From positions 1-46,436 of the forward strand of contig JBFMBP010000108.1 of NCBI GenBank assembly GCA_040755155.1: a DNA stretch of 46,436 nucleotides. Reading direction: 5' to 3'. Source of the DNA: Candidatus Omnitrophota bacterium (GTDB taxonomy: Bacteria > Hinthialibacterota > Hinthialibacteria > Hinthialibacterales > Hinthialibacteraceae). The notes beneath the pieces are model-generated. The model was given only the letters and a program-made list of their open reading frames with translations, ran no database searches and had not been told where the DNA came from. The stretch's first letter is position 1. Each line of letters starts with the position of its first letter. Position numbers and translations under genes: made by a program. Positions 25,941-33,071 of this stretch are shown here, piece by piece.

Positions 25941-26038
25941 ATTCCTCTCCCAAGATTGGGAGAGGTTAGGTGAGGGTTGATATTATTAGACTTATAATTC
26001 CCTCACCCTAACCCTCTCCCATAGGGCGAGAGAATTAT
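25941..26038 (+). repeat. Nested palindromic repeat, family A, copy 2
   Basis: CCTCTCCCAAGATTGGGAGAGG, then GGTTAGGTGAGGG, a short AT-rich centre (about 25978-25999), then CCCTCACCCTAACC and CTCTCCCATAGGGCGAGAG. It sits between the octaheme cytochrome and porin genes. A folded transcript here could reduce expression of the downstream genes. Confidence 0.85.
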
Positions 26039-26116
26039 TAGTTAAAATCCCAATAGAAATTGGTATTATTGGGGGATACTATTTTTGGATAATCATATCG
26101 CCGTAGGAAATCGCCA

Positions 26117-27511
26117 ATGAACAGAACTCTATTTTCCGTTTTTCTAGCGGCCGCCGCCGCTTGGGGAGCCTTGACTCCGGCTGGGGGTTGGGGAGAAGAC
26201 GCCATCGCCGCCAAGGTGAAGAATGCTACGAAATCGATGGCCTTCGAATCTACGAAGATTTCGGGAAGCCTTAACTCCACCTATCAATTCCGCAGTTACG
26301 ACGGACGCGAAGACAACGACCTCTACGAATTTCTCTCGCTGCGCGTCAAGGACATTTACAAAGATTACATCGACGGCGCATTCTCCATGTCCTGGCATGA
26401 AGATTTGGACGGCGTAAGCCGCTTGAACGCCGGAGAAAAATACGATCCCTACCAGGAATTGGATCTCTCCGCCGGCGCGCGTTTCCGTTATTACGCGGGA
26501 TATATCGATTTCAAAAAGGTCATATTCGACGACAGCGTTCTTCGCGTGGGACGGCAATATCTCGAAGAGATCGACAACGTCCATTTCGACGGCGCATCCT
26601 ACCGCTTTTCGCCTTCGGAGCCGGTGGATATCTCACTCTTCGGCGGCCAGCCGATCACTTATTATTCCTCCCTCGACGGCGAAGCCGTCTACGGAACCAA
26701 CCTGCAATTTCAACTCGCCCGCGCCACTCGCGCCGCCGTGCGCTATTACCGATACGACGCGGATTCCTATCGGGACGATTTGAGCGCCGTGGAAGTATGG
26801 CACGCTTTCCAGCCCAATCTCCAATCCCACGCCAAATTCACCCTGCTGGACGCCGAGCCGTATATGTTCAGCGGCGATCTTTTTGCCCGCGTGGAAACGA
26901 TGGATTTGGACGCCATCGTCCATATTACCCGATTGATGAATCCCGTCTCCGATCACACCATCAATTTCGATCCCTATTTTCCCTTGCTGAACGGCTACGA
27001 ACCATTCACCTACGGCTCGTTGAATCTAACCAAAGGCCTTGGCCAATACGTTAGCCTGGTCGGCGGCTTCGATCTCCGCGAAGCCGACAGCGCTTACGAT
27101 CCCGTTTCGGATTACCTCAATAAGGATTACTGGCGCGTTACGGGAGGCGTGGAATTTTATCCTACGGAACAATTGACGCTCAGCGTCAACGGCGAATACT
27201 GGGACGTCGATTCCAAAGACCGCTTTACCGGCATTACTGGCGAAGTGGAGTATCGTCCCTGCAAAAAGTGGACGTTGTCGGCGGGAGTGGATTACGGCGA
27301 ATACGTCCAAGTTTACCGCGATGAATTTCTCTATCTCTTCGGCCAGGACGAAACTTTCCGCATCACGCCGGACGCCGTCACGTATTACGCGCGGGTGCGC
27401 TGGAAGCCCGCCGCGAAAATTTACGCGGGGGCGAGCTTCGAAGTGGAAGATAACGATTGGGATAACGATAATTGGTATTCATTCCGTCTCGAATTGGGGA
27501 GTCGCTTCTAA
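26117..27511 (+). CDS. Outer-membrane beta-barrel protein (porin of a porin-cytochrome complex)
   Basis: This likely forms the barrel that holds a cytochrome across the outer membrane. A signal peptide is visible (MNRTLFSVFLAAAAAWGALT, cleavage near GGWGE). The mature part is rich in alternating polar/aromatic strands and ends in ...LELGSRF, with the terminal phenylalanine recognised by the BAM machinery. It has no CxxCH motif. At 464 residues it is in the range of conduit porins, but I cannot assign it to MtrB, OmbB or another named family by eye. It lies between the octaheme cytochrome and the undecaheme lipoprotein, two bases from the latter, which is the main reason for the conduit reading. 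AGGAAA precedes the ATG. Confidence 0.78.
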   Translation: MNRTLFSVFLAAAAAWGALTPAGGWGEDAIAAKVKNATKSMAFESTKISGSLNSTYQFRSYDGREDNDLYEFLSLRVKDIYKDYIDGAFSMSWHEDLDGVSRLNAGEKYDPYQELDLSAGARFRYYAGYIDFKKVIFDDSVLRVGRQYLEEIDNVHFDGASYRFSPSEPVDISLFGGQPITYYSSLDGEAVYGTNLQFQLARATRAAVRYYRYDADSYRDDLSAVEVWHAFQPNLQSHAKFTLLDAEPYMFSGDLFARVETMDLDAIVHITRLMNPVSDHTINFDPYFPLLNGYEPFTYGSLNLTKGLGQYVSLVGGFDLREADSAYDPVSDYLNKDYWRVTGGVEFYPTEQLTLSVNGEYWDVDSKDRFTGITGEVEYRPCKKWTLSAGVDYGEYVQVYRDEFLYLFGQDETFRITPDAVTYYARVRWKPAAKIYAGASFEVEDNDWDNDNWYSFRLELGSRF

Positions 27512-27512
27512 C

Positions 27513-28460
27513 ATGAAACGTTCATTTTCTCTTCTCTATCTCATAGCAACCGCCGCGGCGAGCCTGCTTCTTGCCTCTTGCGATCCAGATCAAGTCAAAA
27601 ACAATTTTCCCCACAAGCCCCATATCGAGGAAGAAATCGCTTGCGACGCGTGTCATGCTTTTGGCGAAGAAACCGTAGGAATGCCCGCCTTCGAGACTTG
27701 TACGACCTGCCATGACGCCCAAGATAAAGAAGTATTGGGCCGTTGCTTCGAATGCCATGAAAAACAAAATATCGTCATGAAAGATTCTTCGATCGTCTCC
27801 CATAAAAAGATATTCCAGCCGCAATTGCCCGAAAATTGGCGCGATGTCCAATACAAGCATGCCAAATTCCTCAAGGAAGGCGCCGATTGCAACGCTTGCC
27901 ATACGCAAATCGCCAAGTCGGAACGCTCCAGCCTGGATAATCTTCCTTCGATGAAACTGGCAATGTCAGTGCAAGAGCAAATGAATCAATCCAACGATTG
28001 CCAATCGTGCCATCTCGAAATTAGTCCTCTCTCCGCGCCTCTCAGCCACGATTCCCGTTGGGAGAACAATCACGGGCGCATGGCGAAATTTTTCGATAAA
28101 GGCCGCTGCCTGATGTGCCACGAGGAAGCCGTTTGCCAGACGTGCCACGAAACGAAGAAGCCCAAAGATCACACTAACCTCTTCCGCCGCGCCGCCCACG
28201 GCGTCCAAGCCGTCTTCGATCGCGGACGCTGTCTCGTTTGCCATCGGGAAGATCAATGCGAGTCATGCCACCGCTCCGCCGCTGGAATCGTTCCGCCGCA
28301 GCCGTTCCACGTCGAGGGCGCCTCGTGCCTTTCCTGTCACAGCCGTCTGGCTGCGCAAGGTCCCAGCCCGCGTCCGCCGCAGCAATTCATGAAGCCCATG
28401 CCCCACCGCATGATGATGGGCGCCACCTCGCAGAAATGTCTGGAATGCCATTCGTTGTAA
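27513..28460 (+). CDS. Undecaheme c-type cytochrome lipoprotein
   Basis: This is probably the outer-membrane lipoprotein cytochrome of the conduit. The ATG at 27513 follows the porin stop by one base. The frame is open further upstream, but only inside the porin gene. The lipobox LLASC ends at Cys21 or thereabouts (MKRSFSLLYLIATAAASLLL then ASC). The 315-residue protein has 11 CxxCH motifs (CDACH, CTTCH, CFECH, CNACH, CQSCH, CLMCH, CQTCH, CLVCH, CESCH, CLSCH, CLECH), a very high heme density. Asp follows the lipid-bearing Cys, which in E. coli would hold a lipoprotein in the inner membrane. Whether the rule applies here is unknown. Confidence 0.87.
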   Translation: MKRSFSLLYLIATAAASLLLASCDPDQVKNNFPHKPHIEEEIACDACHAFGEETVGMPAFETCTTCHDAQDKEVLGRCFECHEKQNIVMKDSSIVSHKKIFQPQLPENWRDVQYKHAKFLKEGADCNACHTQIAKSERSSLDNLPSMKLAMSVQEQMNQSNDCQSCHLEISPLSAPLSHDSRWENNHGRMAKFFDKGRCLMCHEEAVCQTCHETKKPKDHTNLFRRAAHGVQAVFDRGRCLVCHREDQCESCHRSAAGIVPPQPFHVEGASCLSCHSRLAAQGPSPRPPQQFMKPMPHRMMMGATSQKCLECHSL

Positions 28461-28486
28461 GATGAATGCAAGAGTGAGATCAACCG

Positions 28487-28517
28487 GAGGTGTGGAACTT
28501 TCCACGCCTCTTTTCTT
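28487..28517 (+). terminator. Terminator of the porin-cytochrome operon
   Basis: GAGGTGTGGAA and TTCCACGCCTC form a stem (28487-28510, one G-T pair) directly followed by TTTTCTT. It lies 27 bases after the lipoprotein cytochrome stop. Confidence 0.85.
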
Positions 28518-28552
28518 AAATGCTTTTAGAGTGCAGGATGTAGTACAGGATG

Positions 28553-28586
28553 TAGGGCGGGCTCAAAGCGAAGCGTAGCCCGCTAT
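28553..28586 (+). repeat. Imperfect hairpin repeat, family C, copy 2
   Basis: TAGGGCGGGCTCAAAGCGAA followed by GCGTAGCCCGCTAT. The arms GCGGGCT and AGCCCGC pair. Related copies are at 13736-13770 and 44202-44235. Confidence 0.75.
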
Positions 28587-28616
28587 TTACGCTATTTTGT
28601 ACGAAAGGAATTCGCC

Positions 28617-29537
28617 ATGAATATTTCAAGAAGAACCTTCGCCGCCGCCTCATTAATCGGAAGCGCCGCTCTGCTCGGCGGCTCGTCTGCTCAAGCGAAA
28701 ATCCCCCTGAAGAAAAGAGTCAAACTGGGCATCGCCTCTTACTCCTATTGGCATTTCAAGACGGAAAAATATCCCATCGAAAAAGTGATCGACAAAGCCT
28801 GCGAATTGGGCGTTGAAGGCGTCGATATTCTTCATCGCCAAATGGAAAGCGAAGAACCCGCCTACCTGCAAAAAATCAAGCGCCATGCTTTCGTCAACGG
28901 CGTCGATTTGATCTGCCTCTCCATCCATCAAAACTTCGTCTCTCCCGATCCCGAATTCCTGAAAAAGCAAATCGAGCATACCAAGCATTGCATCGAACTA
29001 GCGTACGCGATGGGCATTCCCGCCATCCGCCTCAATTCCGGCCGCTGGAACACCGTCGATTTCGACCGGCTTATGGAACTGCGCGGCGAAGAGCCGCCCC
29101 TTGAAGGCTACAAGGAAGACGACGCCTTCAAATGGTGCATCGATTCCATCCAACAATGCCTGCCCAAGGCGCAGGAGTGCGGCGTCATCCTCGCTCTGGA
29201 AAACCACTGGGGGCTAAGCCGCACGCCCGAAGGCCTCTTGCGCATCGCCAACGCCATCGAATCCCCCTGGCTGGGCGTCCTCGCCGATACCGGCAACTTT
29301 ATGGAAGATCCCTACGATAAGCTGAAGCAAATCGCTCCGAAAACCGTCATGATCCAGGCCAAAACCTACTACGGCGGCGGAGAATGGTACACGCTGGATT
29401 TGGATTACAAGCGCATCGCCAATATCTTCGAAGAAGCAGGCTTTCGCGGCTACGTCTCCCTGGAATATGAAGGCAAAGAAGACGCCGAAACCGCCGTTCC
29501 CAAAAGCCTTGAAGTCCTGCGCGAAGCGTTTGAGTAA
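28617..29537 (+). CDS. Exported sugar phosphate isomerase/epimerase-like TIM-barrel protein
   Basis: This is a xylose isomerase-like TIM barrel (AP endonuclease family 2 fold), likely a metal-dependent sugar isomerase or epimerase. The N-terminus (MNISRRTFAAASLIGSAALL) has twin arginines and a hydrophobic stretch, suggesting Tat export. Barrel motifs include GVEGVDILHRQM, the glutamate-containing strand VILALENHWG, GVLADTGNF and the C-terminal YVSLEYEGKED. These carry the usual metal-binding Glu, Asp and His. The 306-residue length is normal. AAAGGAA precedes the ATG. Its gene lies alone behind the terminator of the cytochrome operon. Substrate is unknown; the Tat-exported Gfo/Idh enzyme of this window is often found with such proteins. 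Confidence 0.88.
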   Translation: MNISRRTFAAASLIGSAALLGGSSAQAKIPLKKRVKLGIASYSYWHFKTEKYPIEKVIDKACELGVEGVDILHRQMESEEPAYLQKIKRHAFVNGVDLICLSIHQNFVSPDPEFLKKQIEHTKHCIELAYAMGIPAIRLNSGRWNTVDFDRLMELRGEEPPLEGYKEDDAFKWCIDSIQQCLPKAQECGVILALENHWGLSRTPEGLLRIANAIESPWLGVLADTGNFMEDPYDKLKQIAPKTVMIQAKTYYGGGEWYTLDLDYKRIANIFEEAGFRGYVSLEYEGKEDAETAVPKSLEVLREAFE

Positions 29538-29629
29538 AATTTAACAAATTTTGGAGTACATTTGAAAAGGTAGTTGTTTATATGGATGCTCATTAGAAAT
29601 AAAACAAATCTTACTAATAGGAGAATCCA

Positions 29630-30523
29630 ATGGCTACTGTCGTCAGCTTCATTAATTACAAAGGCGGTGTAGGGAAAACAACTTTGGCGGTTGAAATATC
29701 GGCTAGTTTGGCATATCACTATAAGAAACGTGTTCTTTTAGCTGATCTTGATCCTCAAACTAATGCCACATTTTATCTAATGACGGGAGAAGAGTGGGAT
29801 GAGTGGGCAAAAAAGCATGGTACTTTGAAAAATGTTTTTACCTCTGCTATCGCTGAACCACCGCAAGAATTCGATGTACGTAAAGCGATTCGAAAAGAAT
29901 TTTTACACCCTCCAAGACATAAGGATGTAATTGTTCCACTGGACTTATTGCCCTCACACTTAGAACTGATGACGGCAGATATGGAGATGGCGGCGCATTT
30001 TGGAGTAAAAGGATTAGAAGGCCGTAAAATTCTGCGTTCTGCTTTTGAAAATATTAAAAATGATTATGATTATATTATTTGCGATTGTCCGCCTAATCTG
30101 AATCTAATTACACAAAATGCGATTCTAGTAAGCAATTATCTTATGATTGTCGCCATGCCGGAGTATTTATCTACTCTGGGGATTAGCGAAATAGAAAAAG
30201 CCGTAAAGAGGATTGTAGTGGAAGTAAATCAATATTTAAAAGGTTTTGGTGAAATATCGGGTCCTGAAATTAAGGGAATCATATTTAATCGCGTTCAATT
30301 TCAAAAAGGGGGTAATCAATATCAAGAATCAATAATGAATAGAGTACGAGAGAAATGGCCCAATCTTGTGTTTCATAATTTTATTTCTCAAAGCGTGAAA
30401 GTAGTTCAAAGTTCCGATCCGACTCGGTCCCCGATTGCTATTTCGGGATATAAGGCAGATGAAGCATACGAAGAACAATTAAAGAAATGCGCCGATGAAT
30501 TTATTAAACGCATAGAAGGATAA
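29630..30523 (+). CDS. ParA/MinD-family ATPase (orphan)
   Basis: A deviant-Walker ATPase that dimerises with ATP and usually positions DNA or protein cargo. The Walker A motif is K11-GGVGKTT-18 with the signature lysine, the A' motif has D41 (LLADLDPQTN), and the Walker B-like strand is YDYIICDCPPNLN. The 297 residues form one domain, with no N-terminal helix-turn-helix as in plasmid P1-type ParA. No parB or parS is seen. Instead a SAP-like small protein follows after 7 bases. The gene and its two followers are clearly richer in A+T than neighbours, suggesting transfer. AGGAGA precedes the ATG. Confidence 0.9.
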   Translation: MATVVSFINYKGGVGKTTLAVEISASLAYHYKKRVLLADLDPQTNATFYLMTGEEWDEWAKKHGTLKNVFTSAIAEPPQEFDVRKAIRKEFLHPPRHKDVIVPLDLLPSHLELMTADMEMAAHFGVKGLEGRKILRSAFENIKNDYDYIICDCPPNLNLITQNAILVSNYLMIVAMPEYLSTLGISEIEKAVKRIVVEVNQYLKGFGEISGPEIKGIIFNRVQFQKGGNQYQESIMNRVREKWPNLVFHNFISQSVKVVQSSDPTRSPIAISGYKADEAYEEQLKKCADEFIKRIEG

Positions 30524-30530
30524 TTAAATC

Positions 30531-30890
30531 ATGACATTGAAACGTACTACGCATGAATTGGCTAACATGTTAAGTGAAATTGCCGATGCATTGAAACAAA
30601 TGCCCGATATGTCACTAATGGATTTAAAGCCACCTCAAAAGAAACAAAAACCTATAATTGATATTAGCGCTTTATTGGATCAATTGCCTAAGATGAATAA
30701 AGAGAATGCTGAAGCCCAATTAAAAAAATTAAAGGTTGCAGAATTGTCAGAGTTATGCAAGCAAATGAATGTCAGTATTGGATCAAGACGAACGAAAGAA
30801 AATTATGTCAAACAAATTATATGGCAACTCTTCGAATCGAAAAGCGAATTGGAATTCATTCGAACTTATGAAGAGAAGACAGAATCATAA
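30531..30890 (+). CDS. Small protein with C-terminal SAP-like motif, ParA partner
   Basis: This 119-residue protein is not assigned to a named family. Residues 1-80 are helical and charged, with a Pro/Lys-rich stretch (LKPPQKKQKP). About residues 83-115 (LKKLKVAELSELCKQMNVS then a basic turn and VKQIIWQLF) follow the pattern of SAP or Rho-N helix-extension-helix DNA-binding motifs. It lies seven bases after the ParA gene, so the pair is one operon. A likely job is DNA-binding adaptor for the ATPase, in place of ParB. This is inference from context and motif shape. Confidence 0.6.
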   Translation: MTLKRTTHELANMLSEIADALKQMPDMSLMDLKPPQKKQKPIIDISALLDQLPKMNKENAEAQLKKLKVAELSELCKQMNVSIGSRRTKENYVKQIIWQLFESKSELEFIRTYEEKTES

Positions 30891-30954
30891 GTTGCATAAG
30901 ATGGCCTAAAAGCTAATCGAATCTCGTCAATCCAAGAAATAATGCACCTTTCCA

Positions 30955-31167
30955 ATGGAGAAAGGAAGAGTAATTTTGAATGCTATTCGCATGATACTTA
31001 AAACGAGGAGTAAAAAAGCCATCGCCCTAATTGACGAATGGTTGAACGATGAGTCGGGTTATGACGAAAAAGTCTGGCCTAAGTTGAGAGAGGATATTGA
31101 AATCAACCGACTCTCAGAGAGGAAGCGATTCGATGACGATGCGGATGATATTGAACGAGGAAACTAG
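30955..31167 (+). CDS. Small hypothetical protein, third gene of the ParA island
   Basis: I do not recognise this 70-residue product. It is charged, basic in the first half (ILKTRSKKAIALIDEW) and acidic at the end (DDDADDIERGN), and predicted mostly helical. The ATG at 30955 lacks a good ribosome binding site. A TTG at 30976 is preceded by GGAAGAG and may be the true start. It shares the AT-rich composition of the ParA operon and lies 64 bases after the SAP-like gene. Confidence 0.45.
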   Translation: MEKGRVILNAIRMILKTRSKKAIALIDEWLNDESGYDEKVWPKLREDIEINRLSERKRFDDDADDIERGN

Positions 31168-31202
31168 AGGCAAATAACTCTTCCACGAAAGCGAATAAAA
31201 TC

Positions 31203-32711
31203 ATGAATTACGTTAGAACGACTCTTTGTTTAATCCTTGTTCTCTTAGGCTCGAATGATCTCCAAGACGCCGCCGCCGAGCCGCTAAAAGTCTGCATCGT
31301 TTCAGGTTCGGCGGAATACCGCTCCGATCTCTCTCTTCCTCCGTTTAAGGAATATTTGGAAAAATGGTACGGCGCCCGATGCGTTCTGCTGCAAGCCGAA
31401 GGCTTCGATAAACTGCCCGGCCTGGAGGCTTTGGACGATTGCGACGTCGCGCTTTTCTTCACGCGGCGTTTGACTATCGGCGGTGAGCCGTTAGAGCGGG
31501 TGAAGAAATACTGCCTTTCGGGAAAGCCCATCGTCGCCGTGCGCACCGCCAGCCACGGCTTTCAAAATTTTCTGGAATTCGACAAAGAAATCATGGGCGG
31601 CAACTACAACAATCACTTCGGCAACGGCCCCACCCAGAATGCCGGCATCGCGCCGGGCGCCGAGGATCACCCCGTCCTTAATGGCGTTCCTGCTCTCAAA
31701 TCGCGATATAGCCTCTACAAAACCGCGCCCTTGGCGGAGGATTGCACGCTGTTGATGACCTCGCAAATCCCCGGCCAGGAGCCGCAGCCCGCCGCCTGGA
31801 CCCGCGTCTACAAGGGCGCCCGCGTTTTCTATACTTCCCTGGGCGGCGTGGAAGATTTCGAAAATGCCGCATTCCGCCGCCTCATCGCCAACGCCCTCTT
31901 TTGGACTGCCGGACGCGAGGCGGTGAAGCAAGATGCCCCCATTCCCCCGCGCCGCGAAGCGCCTCAAGGCGTATTGAAACTGCATCTGCGCAGCCGCGCG
32001 CAACTCTTCAAAGGCGTGGAAGATTGGACCGAAGTCCACGTCGAAGAAGAATTTCCCATCGCCAAGACGGCGATTCTCGTCTGCGACATGTGGGATAAGC
32101 ACTGGTGCGACGGCGCCACCCAGCGCTGCGAGGTTCTCGCGCCGAAGATGAACGAAGTTTTAAAAGCGGCGCGGGAAAAAGGCATCCAGATCGTCCACGC
32201 CCCTTCCGAAACCATGCCCTTTTATGAGGATTATCCCCAGCGCCTGCGCATGAAACTGGCGCCGCCCGTCCCAATGCCGCCGCTGCTGGACCTGCCCAGC
32301 TATCCCCTGCCCATCGACGACTCCGATGGCGGTTGCGACACCGGCCAGGAACCTTGGTATTGCGCCTGGACGCGGCAAACCTCCGCCATCGAAATCGGCG
32401 AGTTTGACGGCATCTCCGACGACGGCGATGAATTCTACAATTTCATCCAACAGGAAGGCATAGAAACGATTATTTACATGGGCGTCCATACCAACATGTG
32501 CGTCTTAGGGCGATCCTTCGCCATACGCCAACTGACTCGCCTGGGCAAGCGCTGCCTCCTCGCCCGCGATTTGACCGACGCCATGTACGATCCCAACGAT
32601 GCGCCCAACGTCAGCCACGAACAAGGCACGGAATTGGTCGTCCAACACATCGAAAAATACTGGTGCCCTTCGATAACCAGCGATGATTTGTTGGCGGGGG
32701 CGCCGAAGTAA
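31203..32711 (+). CDS. ThuA-like domain fused to isochorismatase-like cysteine hydrolase
   Basis: An exported two-domain protein of 502 residues with a signal peptide (LCLILVLLGSNDLQDAAA). Residues about 27-240 are a ThuA (trehalose-utilisation-like, glutamine amidotransferase fold) domain, with VAVRTASHGFQNF and the conserved GNHFGNGP-like stretch (NNHFGNG). Residues about 275-495 are an isochorismatase-family hydrolase with D295 in VCDMWDKHWC and the nucleophile C433 in GVHTNMCVLGRSF. The substrate is unknown; the cysteine hydrolase half suggests amide or carbamoyl cleavage. ThuA proteins of such genomes often act on carbohydrates. Composition returns to the local average after the AT-rich island. 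Confidence 0.85.
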   Translation: MNYVRTTLCLILVLLGSNDLQDAAAEPLKVCIVSGSAEYRSDLSLPPFKEYLEKWYGARCVLLQAEGFDKLPGLEALDDCDVALFFTRRLTIGGEPLERVKKYCLSGKPIVAVRTASHGFQNFLEFDKEIMGGNYNNHFGNGPTQNAGIAPGAEDHPVLNGVPALKSRYSLYKTAPLAEDCTLLMTSQIPGQEPQPAAWTRVYKGARVFYTSLGGVEDFENAAFRRLIANALFWTAGREAVKQDAPIPPRREAPQGVLKLHLRSRAQLFKGVEDWTEVHVEEEFPIAKTAILVCDMWDKHWCDGATQRCEVLAPKMNEVLKAAREKGIQIVHAPSETMPFYEDYPQRLRMKLAPPVPMPPLLDLPSYPLPIDDSDGGCDTGQEPWYCAWTRQTSAIEIGEFDGISDDGDEFYNFIQQEGIETIIYMGVHTNMCVLGRSFAIRQLTRLGKRCLLARDLTDAMYDPNDAPNVSHEQGTELVVQHIEKYWCPSITSDDLLAGAPK

Positions 32712-33071
32712 TTACTTCCCCAGCATCCAATCCGGCAGCCATAGGGAGAGCGAGGGAATGAAAGTTGTGAAGATCAGGGCTACGATTTCCGCCGCTAGAA
32801 ACGGCAGCACCGCTTTGCTCAACCTCCCCCCATCGATTCTGGAAAACGTAGAAGCCGCGAACTGGTTAACGCCCACTGGCGGCGTAATCTGTCCGATGGC
32901 CAGGCTGACGGTCAGGACGATGCCGAAATGCACAGGATCGCCCAAGCCGAAGGCGAAAATGGCCGCTATCGCCGGCAATCCTAAAGCGAAGGCCGTGGGA
33001 ACTTCTAAAAGCAGTAAACAATAAAAAGACCGAATAGCAGCTGAGCCGCCGCCGTTACGCTCATTCCTCAT
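32712..33071 (-). pseudogene. Truncated TRAP transporter large permease (DctM C-terminus)
   Basis: The frame encodes about 119 residues. The second half, from GDPVHFGIVLTVSLAIGQITPPVGVN to the end SLWLPDWML, matches the last part of DctM-type TRAP permeases, which are normally over 400 residues. The first 35 residues do not fit the family well, suggesting a deletion and frameshifts at the junction. No DctQ or substrate-binding subunit is present. It follows the NtrC-type gene on the same strand, overlapping its end by four bases, as if a deletion joined them. A regulated transporter operon may once have stood here. Confidence 0.7.

Noticed and set aside
27321-27512. Upstream extension of the lipoprotein cytochrome frame
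   Set aside because: It lies inside the porin gene in another frame. The start at 27513 gives a clean lipoprotein signal.
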